Part shown: in pieces, positions 11,657 through 22,199 of the stretch
Numbering within the stretch: position 1 is the first letter of the stretch
Layout of the letters: each line of letters starts with the position of its first letter
Source: Rodentolepis nana
Lineage: Eukaryota > Platyhelminthes > Cestoda > Cyclophyllidea > Hymenolepididae
Assembly: GCA_900617975.1 (NCBI GenBank)
Contig: UZAE01012306.1
Span: 10,600 to 47,044 of the forward strand
Direction: 5' to 3'
DNA length: 36,445 nt
Position numbers and translations under genes: made by a program
Notes under the pieces: generated by a model
The model's database searches: none
The model's input: only the letters and a program-made list of their open reading frames with translations
Told to the model about the DNA's origin: nothing

Positions 11657-12250
11657 TCTCAGATAATTATTCTGAAAGATCGCTGTAACAAAAGTAAGCA
11701 AACTGGTGAGTTAAAATAAATGACCTTCATTATTAATAAAATAGTTACTTTGATTAATATACCTCAAATTATACAACCTTGTCGCTATATTTATTTTCTA
11801 AGATAAAAATTCAATTACAGGAACAATTAAAAAAATCATTTTCTCTAAGAACTATTTGTTTGATATTTATATTATTATATAGATTACAGATGCAAATGAT
11901 GAAAAATGTGGTTTTATCATTTTTATTATGCAATGGTATGTTTTTATTACACGCAACTTTGAATTTATCTTAATCTTATATTTAATAAATTCAATAGTTT
12001 TGGCATTTTTGGCATTTAGAATTCTTAAAAATCTGAAGTTTTTTGGTTTTTTTCAATCCAATTGAAATAGCAGTTTTATTTAATATTAAAATTTACTTTG
12101 CTCCTGCCTGTTCTCAAGGTCAAAATAATTATAGCCAGGGGACTCGTTGTTACCATTCTGTTAATTTGTGTTCTAGCCAAGGTAGTATTTCTTTATATTT
12201 CTGCTCTGATGTTTAATGTTTTTAATTTTGCTTGATTCTGCGTTTTAGCT
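11657..12250. promoter_or_regulatory. Divergent intergenic region, claudin-like gene / COX18
   Basis: 594 bases separate the two start codons, so both promoters probably lie here. The sequence is A+T-rich with no clear TATA box placement. An acceptor-like attctgcgttttag ends just 2 nt before the COX18 ATG, and ttgttacag lies 31 nt before the claudin ATG. They are compatible with 5' UTR introns or spliced-leader trans-splicing. The 64-codon plus ORF at 11779-11973 starts without a good ATG and is not called. Confidence 0.45.
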
Positions 12251-13865
12251 ATGTCTATCTCTAATTTCGGGTCACGCCTCTTGCTCTCTTCAAAATCATT
12301 TAGCGTTTTATCATCCCGATCTTACTCTTTCCCAGTTGTTTATTTACTCTCTGAATTTTTTAACCCTCATCAATTGCATATGATTTGGGTTGCAGAAGGA
12401 CTCCGGGTGTGTCACGACTATGGTCACTTTGGTTCCTATGCTGCTGCAATCGTTGCATCTACCTTAACTTTACGAACCATTTGTGCTGGTCCACTCTACA
12501 CTTTCACAGAAAAAAATCAAACTCTCGTCACCAAAGCCTATTGTGAAAGCGCGGCTGAAGCTGCGAATTCTAGATTTTCCATTCCTCAAAAAGATGGCAA
12601 AATTAATCCTAGACTTCAACAGGCAATGGTAGTTATATAACCATTTTCGTTTACTCTTCGTTCAGATACGGAAGTCATTTACGGAGAAATGTCAAAAATA
12701 TGGTTGCCACCCCTTTAAATCTTGTATTTTCGCAATGTTCCAATTGCCTATTTGGATGACTATAACTTTTGGCTTAAGAAATGCGTGCGGTATACAGGTT
12801 ACTCCTTTCGTATGTAAGTAAAAGTTCCACATTCATGTTTTGTTCCATTTTGCCTATATATTTGTTAAGAGTTAATGGTTGTATTGATTTTAGATTGGCC
12901 CCCAACTATTCCTGAATTTGTTACAGAAGGCTTGGTATCACCAACGACATCTATAGCCCTAATTGCGGCCACTACATTTGTGACGGCTTGCAATGTTGAA
13001 ATCGGTCATCTACGCCGTATTTATGGTCAGAGCATGTCAATTGCTATTAAGGAAGACCCTAAAGCTTTGGAACGCGGTAGTGTCAACGCCTCTGTCCCCT
13101 CCCATCTCCCTTGGCAGCTCAAATTCGCCCATGGAGCTGGAATTTTTGGAACTTGTGTGACACTAGTTGTTTCTTTCTTTGCACCTTCTGTGAGTTCCTT
13201 CAAACTTTTAATTGCTTATTGGCATACTTATTTAAGATGGTAGTAAAATTGTATTGAATTGAACCTCTGATGGACTATTGTTTGCTTCTTTTTGTCATTT
13301 TCGATTGGTCAATTATTTAGTTAGACTACGTTACTGGCTACCAAGGCATGTTAAAACCTGTCAAATCCACTTATCGCTCTAAGGGATAGTGATGTATACT
13401 TAGGAGCATGCCTTTTTATTGATCATGTCAGTTTCTTGACATGTAATGCTCTCTTCACATCTTAAAGTCTACTTCATGGGACAACTACTCATGTCACGCG
13501 GTTGGTAAGAGCAGCTGTACGCTATCTGTGCACTTTGATGCACTTAATCCCTTGTCAACTCAGTCAATCGGCAGTTACAAACTCAATCCTAATTCTTTTC
13601 TCCCAATCTGATTTATAGCTAGCTCCCAAAATAACCCGAAAGGCGGTTTAGACTGATATTTCCTTTGCAGGCTCTATTAATCTACTGGTGTACCTCAGGA
13701 TCTCATCAACTTATTCTTCATCTTCTACATCTCAATAACCGAGTTCGACTATTTCTAGGCATTCCAACTTCCCCAATAGATGCAAAACATCCATGTCAAG
13801 CTCTCTGGTCCATCGCTAAGAGTCACTATCGCATTCTCCGTTGGATGACTACTACCAGTAGGTAA
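12251..13865 (+). CDS. COX18: Mitochondrial inner-membrane insertase COX18 (Oxa1/YidC family)
   Basis: Inserts the C-terminal part of Cox2 into the mitochondrial inner membrane during complex IV assembly. Exons: 12251-12628, 12666-12813, 12894-13189, 13671-13865, giving 338 aa (human 333). Introns are 37, 80 and 481 nt. The N-terminus is rich in Ser and Arg with no acidic residue in the first 30, as expected for a mitochondrial presequence. Hydrophobic segments match the Oxa1 layout: GSYAAAIVASTLTLR; FKSCIFAMFQLPIWMTITFGLR, which contains the family's FQ.PI motif; TTSIALIAATTFVTACN; then GIFGTCVTLVVSFFAPS running on to ALLIYWCTSG, the equivalent of the family's last helices. The start is the first ATG and lies 2 nt after an acceptor-like ttttag. 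The long C-terminal tail typical of Oxa1 is absent, which favours COX18. It is convergent with TNPO3. Confidence 0.9.
13424..13443. repeat. Perfect 7-bp inverted repeat in COX18 intron 3
   Basis: CATGTCA and TGACATG are separated by 6 nt inside the 481-nt intron. It could form a small hairpin; no function can be assigned. Confidence 0.35.
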
Positions 13866-14640
13866 CACGCGAACGCACTCCTAAATAATATTATAAACTG
13901 GACAACAAGAAAAGCCTTTTTCCGTATCATCCTTTCGTCAGGATGGAAATGTACAATAAAATTTATTCTTCGTTACACTAAATTTTTTTACAATGGTTTC
14001 AAAAAGGAAGGATAGGGAAACATAGGAAAACCAGGTCTTTGTCACGAGAATTGACGATACTTTAACGGAATAGAACCACAAACGAGTCTAAGGCATGGGT
14101 GATTGAATGGCTTCGGGTGGCTCTGCAAAAGAAGAAAGGAAGCCTGTGACTCGTGTGATAGGTGCTTTGATTTGCTCTGCTAAGCTCTCTAAAGTCCCCT
14201 CTATTTGGACTCTAACACATCTGCTTTACACTATAATTTATCAATCGCCTAAACTCACTTATTGATTTCCAACCATGAGCGCAAACTTTCCAATCCAACT
14301 AAAGAGAGCACTGACAACATATGATTCGTGTAGAGTAAATGAATTCCGGGGCGATTCTTCCGATAAGTTCGCGTTCTACTACTTCTTCCGTTGACCGCAG
14401 TTACCCAGGGCTGTTAGCCGCAGATATTTGGATGTGACCTCTAGTTAGACGTGAACAGTGATAGCTGCACACGAATATAAACACTACGTCTCCCTTACCT
14501 ATCAACCTATCGCCTATTAACGAATCAGCCATATCTGTCTCATCATGATGTGGAACATATTATGAAGTAGATGATAATGATATATGCTTAAATACAGATA
14601 GGTTTCTTCAAGAGAAATAACTCTTCAGGGATTCTTAAGC
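13866..14640. other. Convergent 3' region of COX18 and TNPO3
   Basis: Tail-to-tail spacer holding both 3' UTRs. Nothing coding is supported. Base composition at 14040-14450 is a little richer in G+C than most spacers here. Confidence 0.55.
13955..13960 (+). terminator. Poly(A) signal of COX18
   Basis: AATAAA about 90 nt after the COX18 stop codon. Immediately beyond it, 13962-13967 reads TTTATT, an AATAAA on the minus strand. That could serve TNPO3, but only with a 3' UTR of about 670 nt. Confidence 0.55.
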
Positions 14641-17600
14641 TTACGACATAACGCCTTCTTTGAAATCAGTCAGTTGTTGCTTTGTAGCTTGAACAAGACC
14701 GTCAGCTCGAACAATAGGAAGTCCTTCTAACGTACGGTCCATCCAGATGGAAAATAGCTGAAAAGAAAACGAAAAATTAATGTACTACAAGAAAGGAGGT
14801 GTAGTAAAACACTTAACAATTTGCATACATCTAAGATCCATATGATAACCTAGATATTAATCTCAAAGGAGAGTATAGACGTACATAAAGGGCACAATAG
14901 TAATGAAGTGAACTGCAATGCCAAATGCTGTCGCAACTAGTCTCACCTACCTGCTTCAACAGTAATAAGACACCAATAAGTCGATGTGACGTGATTAATC
15001 GTAGAAATTAAGTCATCCATTAACAAGTTTTGAACATGCGGGAAATCGAATAATCAAATTTGAACCTCAAATTATTAGACAGTAAGTGTGCTAGAAGTGA
15101 GAAGAGCGACAACTCAATGCTTTTAGAATTAAAGTAGTCTTTAGCGTTTCTTCTTGACCACATCCTGTTTTTCTTGATATCAAACTCGAATCCTTCCCCC
15201 CTTTTATTCTCCTGTTGTAAAAGAAGTTTCACTCCCATGACTGTAGCAGCATTAAAAGCAACATACAATGACTTATTCAGTTCATATGGGGTTGGTAATT
15301 CGAATAAAAATTAACATAATATTTTTTAATAATAGCCTTAAAGAATTCCATCAGAGGAAAACAAATAACAGACTTTGAAGAATATATTTTAGACTTTTTT
15401 CCACTTCATATCCAGGAAAAGAGCTAAGTACTCGATGGAATATTTAGAGCGAAATGAACAATAATAAAAAATTAAACTTACATCACGAGGAACCATCATC
15501 TTCAAACCCAACAGCAAATTAGAAATATCCGGGAAGAGGTCATCAGAGAGCCCATTGCAACAGCTATGGATACACGTTGTAATGAGTCGCTGTCCACCAC
15601 AAATCTCCGGTTTCAACACCCAAAACATGAGTCTTCGAGCAGCGAGTGCAGATTCATTTCCCGGTTGAGGTAACTCGTGCCCAGAAAGAATTGCAGATAG
15701 GGTGTCTTCGCTCGTCTCCACCGTGAAAGTGAGAACTTCTTGGATGAAATGAGCTACTGCTCCCGTGGCAGATTGGGTGGCCTTAGGATCTGACTTTTTG
15801 GAATCAACCGGGGTTGAACCGTCCTTTTCACCATCACTATCCTCATCAGACTCGGCGGAAATTTGGTTGAGGGTGAAGAGGGTGAGAGATTCTAGGGCTG
15901 TATTTAGGAGGGCATATATATTTACATTGGGATTTGAGAGGAAAGTAGTCGCGCAGCGTTGAACAAGACGGACACAGAGGCGATAAAGGTCTTCAACAAC
16001 ATATGGCTGTTCAGCTAAAGAGCCAGACAGTGAATTCAGCGTTGGTGGAGCTAAGGTCTACAACAAATTAAACATAACTTATAATTTACAAATAAATAAT
16101 GATTCAATAGACTAGGTAAAGGAATTACAACCTCAAAGAGATTGACAAGACCGGGTCGACATTCAGGAAGATCACCAAAGACGTCGGTTAAAACTCCAGC
16201 GAGGTAGAGGAAGCAAGAGTGTTGATCTTGTTGATAGGATTGTACAAGCTAAAAGAGCAAAGATAACAATTAGAGGAGCATTCAAATATGAAAACAAAAC
16301 AAACCTTATTGGCAATATCTGGGAGAGCATCTCGAAGATTAATTGAGAAGGTTCTTACAACGAATCGAATAACCCGACAACATCGTTCCATAATATGATT
16401 TTTGCTGCTGTACATCTCCAGGCACCTAGATAGAACTGGCCAAACGATGGAGACGAAGACATTCAAGCAACCATTCAAGCACGTCTGAGCAGATTCGCTT
16501 AGACTATCGCCTTTAACTTGCCCTTGTTGATCACCTTGACTGTTGCGGGAAGGACTAATCGCCTTATTTCTCCTATAAGCATCATCTAGGCGGGAGAGTA
16601 ATGCAGCCGTTGTGCGAAAGACCGCTGCTATAAGATCCAACCAAATGGCAGGGTCAGTATTCTTGTCTTTGAGTATGATTGGCTGGTTCTGTTCCATCAG
16701 TTTGTTGATACATTGAATATTGGCAGATAGTAGTTGGGCAAGACGTTCAGGAAGTGCCAATCTAGCGGGTCTAGGATCGATACCGTCTTTGGGTAGATAT
16801 GCGATGGAGGCCATTAGAGATCGAGCGACTCCTTCGTAGAATGACTGCGTCTCAGTGCTGGGAACACGAGCAAAACGTGGAATGGAATAGGTCACTCGAA
16901 AAATTAAGTCATTCCATTGTTCGTCGATGAGGCCATCACAAGGAATGGGATCCTTATCGGAAAAAGTTCTTCGACCTCGACAGGACTGACAAAGCTTTCC
17001 CAGTGCCACAAGAGCTTCACAAACGACCTGCTTCTGTCCATTCTGAAGAATTTAGAAAGAATATTTTAAGTAATTCAATAAATTATGAAGGGGAAAATCG
17101 AAATGATATTTAGAGCAAGGGCATAGTGTTAAAATGGCTTACACCATTTAATTTTTGGGATTCAGGAAGCATAATATTTACTTAAAGAGTAGTTCACTTT
17201 CCAAAATTCGAATTTCATCACTCGACACCTTCATTACTGATCGTATTCTAGTCCGCAATATCCGGTGCTTAAGTGTGATGGCCAGTCTTGCAAATTCAAC
17301 TCTTGTTCACCCTTAAAAGGTTTAGAAACAACAATGATTTGTAGTGATCTTAACGTTGACGTGTCATGAGAGTTCTGACAATATTATTTTACAAGAGAAC
17401 CCTAAAACATAATTGTCTGGCGATCGCATATTGAATCTCCCTCTGTTACGATTAAGATATATTTGAGTTGACTGAGTACAAGGTATCCTTTACTATTCAC
17501 AGCATAGTTTCTTTGTTGAAATCTGAGGAAGTTTAAAAAAATACAGATTAGAAAGTCCTTGCTATTCTGTTCAATCCTATCCATCTCGATACATTTAACT

Positions 17601-20600
17601 ATTTAGAGGAGATGAGTTACAAAATTCAGCCTTTAGAGCCTGCAAAACCCGCCAGGTTTTATATTATGAATTTAACAGACAGAGACGGTTACTCCAAGTG
17701 ACCTCTATGATTTCATCAATTCATCCAAACCTAAGATTGAAAGTGAGGGGCTACTGGATTTAATAATAATACCGACAGAGAATGAGGAACCTGGCAATCC
17801 CACTCTTTAGTTCAAAGAAAATGAATAAGATTTAAGGGATGAGAGAAAACGGACTAGTGTCCTGGAGATAACCGCAACTTAAGTGGCCATTGTAGTTGAA
17901 CTCCATGAGGGCCATTTTGATAAGTTAACCTCAGACACATGCATTTAAACTCTTAAATCATATACACGACTTAGGCTATTTTACTTTGCATACAAATGTG
18001 CAAAATATATACAATAAAGTGCACATCTTACATCGAAATTAGACTGGGTCAGGTTAGCCGCACCCTCAATTATTCGAATGAGCTGTTCAACAATCTCCCG
18101 CCGAATTTCAGGATGAAGAACGATCCACGCGGCGAGTTCATTGAAGAGAATACACACAACCTCTTGCATTGAAGGCGATGGTTTAGAAGCTAGACCGGGA
18201 AGAACGAAAGAGTTGATGAGGGTAGCAATACGACCCTCGAGATCGTAGGAGGAGAGGCGCTTTGCAATCGTGGTCATCATAAAAAGACAAGCTTCGGCTT
18301 CATGAAACAAGTTTGCGGAGTTGCCTGTGCTGTTCATTTCCTGCAACTGCATAATTCGATTGAAGAGCTGCATTTGGAAAGGAGAAAATTGCAATTAGAA
18401 GCACGATTATAACTTCGAAAGTGAAAACCTACAATACCCAAGTATGTCCAGATTTCAATTACTTTCGAGAATTCACAGTAACGTTGAAATAAGCGCATTT
18501 GTAAATACTCAGAAAACTAAACCCATTCACATGAGCGAAACAGAGCTCCCGGTGTCGTAAGATGGGTGCACATTTGGGTGTTAACTGCAGGAATTGTCAA
18601 GGCTCACGTATGAAATAGATATCGGAAGATTACTGAATGCATTTATCAATAAAAATTTCATCAAACCTAATCAGATGTGATATATATATGATTAACGGCC
18701 GTTTTTCAAAAAAGTATTATAAAATATCAATTAGCTGTTCGAACGTATACTTTAAAATTGGGCAACTATTAGAGGAATGTGAAAATAGTTGAAATCAAAT
18801 GGCAAACGACACAAATATCCCATTTGACTGAAAATCGACCCACGGAAAAGATAAAAGAATGCATTAAATGTCAACCATTCTCCTTTCTGCAATTATGCGC
18901 TTTGGAATGTATCGTGGGAGATTGCCCAAATAAATTGGAGTGCCTTTGTTTGCATAAAAATTCTTTTGTAAGTCCCAAAACTAACCCAATCAATCTAAAT
19001 AGAAGACTACCGAATAGGGGAAGGCTTCATAAAACAATCAAATAACAGATTAACTAGTACAAATAAGTCCTAATCAAGAATTATTCCGAATATGAGGTCA
19101 ATGTAATAAAACTTTCGATCAAGACAACCATGCGACCTTATCGATTTTATAAAGGATACGACGAGGGGCGATTAGCTACCAGCAAAGCTAACAAGTTTCT
19201 TTTTATAATCATGATTTTCACTTTTATAGCATACAATTCCTCACTGAGAGTTAATATACTTATTCAGTTGTGCAGAAATAACTATACCTTTCAAAATTGA
19301 ATAGATGGACTTAGGTAGACACTTGTAGGCATAAATTCCTTTAAAATATGTCAGTTACCTTTATTTTCAACAACTTGCGTGGAATGACTTATGTGATGTG
19401 TACAGACAGATAATGGCGAGTAAATACATTTATTTGTCAACATATAATAAACAGCAGGAGACTTGAGTAATTCTCCTCTACTTTTGTAATTTAAATATAG
19501 GAGATAAAGACGAACCAAAACCAAAGATCGAGATAAGCTGAAACCTTGCTGTCCTCTTTGAACATTAACTTCAATCGAGGTTTAGGGTCTAATAGAGGGG
19601 AGTGATATTGCACATGATTAAACTAAATAAGGGCAAAATGACTGAGGTCATAAGCGCAGGTGACTCGACTAGCTTTGGGCATTTAAAAGGTCACTCGGAT
19701 TGCAGTCAGAACCGAGTTTGCACCAGCAGACGAGGTCGTAATTAAAATCAATGTTTCAAATACAAACGTCCCCGTCCGCTAACTTAGAAACCTACCCGGT
19801 TACGTAAGCAATCAAACGCATAGGATAAATCGGATCAGCAGAGAAATGGGTAGAATAAAGATGTCGTAAAAGCGGCCCTTGGATTCATTTCCATTTAATT
19901 CCGTTTCCGTGAGCACCTCCTTTACTTATTTTTTTCAAATATATATGATTCAGAAATTTCAATCTCTACCGATCAATCTAGAGACTGACTGATAGGGACA
20001 GAGGAACAACAATATAACTTTTGCTAAGGTAATAGAAAATAGGAAAAAGAACTTAAAGCCAATTTGACTATCAATGAACATAGAATAGTTAACTGTAACA
20101 AACCTCATTGAAAATGACATCAGCACCGACCAAATCCACAATACTGATCATTATGGTGTAAACGTCCTCTCGAAATTCCCGAACTTCATCAGCTGTTTCT
20201 AGATCATCTGAGTAGTTGACACAGAGTCGAGTGAGGACAGATACTACACGAGTATAGTAGGAATTGAGTAGGATCCGTGGATTCATATCTTCAGCAGCAG
20301 GGCCATCACCAGAAATTCTCTTATGTCGAGCATTAGGATGATAACCGCTCTTCAGTAGAAAAGGAAAGGATTCATAGTTCAAAGTGAATCGGTTGGAAAA
20401 AAGGTAATAGTACCCAAACTCACTTCAACCGCATTTTCTGCAAGAGAATCCAGAGCTTGGAATGTTTGAAGTACATTTTTGATGCAACAAACAGGGGGAG
20501 GAGCTTCTAGGACAGAGATGAGGCAATCCAGAGTTTGTAAATCACCGGGTCCCCCCGAGCCAGGGGCACCAGGCTTTTTTATTAAAGCATTACGCACTGT

Positions 20601-21791
20601 GTTTGTCAACTCAGCAAAGATGACCACAATAAGAGAGGCGCGTTTTACGAATCCTTCAGCAACGGACTCATCCAAGGTCTTGGCAGCTTGAGCACAGCAT
20701 CTCTGGAAGACTCCTTGGAGAGCGTAAATATTGACCTGAAGAACGCTAAGCATTTCAGTGTGATAGCCGCTTATGGTCTAAAAGAAAACAGGACTTCATA
20801 TATTGAAATTAAGAAAAAGAATAAATTATTATACTCAAAACAGATCACTCACTGGACAAAAAGTAACTAGGCTAACAATCCAGTCGCTAGCGTCTTCACA
20901 AGTTTCTTCAGGACAAGAATCGGAATTTTGAAGGACATAAAAGGCACCCTCTAGGAGTTCAGTTCGAATATCAGATTCAGTCATAATTCCAGTATGATCC
21001 CACCATGAGGAAAGGCACTTGAAAATTTTTGAAAGAATTTGGGGATCCGCATTCTTCATTTTAAAGACCTGTGAGGAGGTAAGGGACAAATGAGGAGTCA
21101 GAACCTACCAAGAAATCTGAAACGAGACGTTTGTGCTGCTCCAGATCAGACTTTAAAGCATGCCTTCGATTTAACCCAAGACGCAGAGTTTTTGAGTTCA
21201 TTTCTTCCGCAATGAACCTCAATATATCGAGTAAATATAATGATGAAACGTCATTTGATGATAATCTACTAGGAATGACTACTTTAAAGAAACAAAACCT
21301 ACCCATTAATAATATCTGTGATCGCATTTTTCCAATGAACCATTTGGCAGTATAAATCGGCAAGAGCTAAACAAAGCTGATTCGCAATAGATTTTGGCGT
21401 TTCCTTTGTTATTTTTTTAACATGGTTCAATAGAGAATCTTTCAACCCCTAAGCTCAATTAAACATTGAAGTTAACGAAGCTTACTTCATGTGAATTTGG
21501 GGGCAGTTCCGTAAAGTACATTTGAATCTAGATAAAATGAAATCGCAATCAAAGAAATACCTTAATACGAATAGTTTGTGCACCAAAATAGCTTGAATTC
21601 AAATCTCGATTTAGATAAAGTAATTTATCGGCAATTTCCCAAGCGTAAACCTATAGAGTAATAAAGGTAGAATTTGTTACCGATTTTTGAAATTCACAGA
21701 GCCATTTAGAAGCTCCTTCTTTAACAGAGTTTTCCGGATTTACGTATAGCGCATCAATTGCTTGCAGAGCTGTTTCAAGCGTAGGTTCCAT
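14641..21791 (-). CDS. TNPO3: Transportin-3, importin-beta family nuclear import receptor
   Basis: Carries SR-rich splicing factors into the nucleus. Exons in coding order: 21791-21681, 21650-21561, 21527-21486, 21448-21303, 21268-21109, 21068-20853, 20777-20424, 20349-20104, 18367-18032, 17042-16305, 16248-16132, 16057-15482, 14757-14641. The frame is intact for 1082 aa (human 923). The N-terminus matches the family throughout (ASKWLCEFQKSVYAWEIAD, YFGAQTIRIKIQ, FTELPPNSH, LRLGLNRR). The Arg-rich helix used for RS-domain cargo is kept: ERCCRVIRFVVR at about 786-797. The C-terminus has FSIWMDRTLEGLP and QLTDFKEG. Extra length comes from inserts, including a Pro/Gly loop near PGAPGSGGPGD and an acidic stretch ESDEDSDGEKDG. 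The first five introns are only 30, 33, 37, 34 and 40 nt; intron 8 is 1736 nt. The donor after exon 11 (gttgta) is weak but frame and homology support it. Confidence 0.95.
17043..18031 (-). other. TNPO3 intron 9, nothing recognised
   Basis: A 989-nt A+T-rich intron between exons 9 and 10. The 60-codon ORF at 17402-17584 shows no domain. Confidence 0.6.
18368..20103 (-). other. TNPO3 intron 8, nothing recognised
   Basis: The largest intron of the gene, 1736 nt, with donor gtttgt and acceptor aaatgcag. A plus-strand 88-codon ORF at 18779-19045 is Cys-rich (CIKC, CALEC, CPNKLECLC) but starts with GTG, lies opposite the host gene and matches nothing I know. Confidence 0.6.
21651..21680 (-). other. 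30-nt intron of TNPO3
   Basis: Smallest intron in the window: donor gtaaca, acceptor ctctatag. Removing it joins FQKS to VYAWEIA, which agrees with the family (RSVHAWEI in human). Four more introns of 33-40 nt follow within 580 bases. Confidence 0.9.
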
Positions 21792-21983
21792 ACCAAATGT
21801 AACTGAGAGGTAAATGAATGCCAAGACGCCGTGGAATTTCAATTGGCTAGTTTGAATTCGGAGGTTAGTTGCAATTCAAATTAATTCAAGGTAATGCAAA
21901 AATAATGAAGATGGACATGTAAAAAGTAAAACCTGCTGTCCGAAGATCACAGTTTTTAAAATAATTCACTTTCTTACCTTACC

Positions 21984-22190
21984 TTCTGCAATCCTATTTT
22001 ATCCAACATTGAAATTATCAGGTCATGATTCGTATAATATTTCATTCTATTTAAATAATTAACTATTTTTATAACATCTTTAGTCCGCCTCAAATTCTTT
22101 ATTTCATGAACTTCAAAGTTTGATAACCTACTAACGATTGCTGCAATGTTGTTAAATTTATTCCTCACGTTTTCTATATTTCTGTTTGTA
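21984..22190 (-). other. Orphan exon-like ORF upstream of TNPO3
   Basis: A minus-strand open stretch (continuous from about 22210) encodes an Ile/Leu/Lys/Asn-rich helical segment with AAIVSRLSNFEVHEIKNL and IVNYLNRM, ending DKIGLQK. That point is followed exactly by a consensus donor (gtaaggtaag at 21983). The spacing of hydrophobic residues and the terminal IGLQK resemble the N-terminal helical bundle of TFIIS/elongin A (which ends TGxGKxV). That resemblance is weak inference. The next acceptors on this strand lie in the TNPO3 5' flank and do not give a frame into TNPO3. It could be an alternative upstream exon, a relic exon or chance. Confidence 0.3.
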
Positions 22191-22199
22191 TTAATGCAT

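Noticed and set aside
15765..15962. Plus-strand ORF starting MADWVALGS
   Set aside because: Antisense shadow of TNPO3 exon 12.
18779..19045. Cys-rich 88-codon plus ORF in TNPO3 intron 8
   Set aside because: GTG start, no signal peptide, no exon partner and no known cysteine pattern; chance is the simpler view.
20479..20691. Plus-strand ORF with a Gly/Pro-rich stretch
   Set aside because: Antisense shadow of TNPO3 exon 7.
21269..21302. A shorter 21-nt intron at this TNPO3 junction using the earlier acceptor tttaaag
   Set aside because: It leads directly into an in-frame stop; the later acceptor attcctag gives a 34-nt intron and the conserved SNDVSSL segment.
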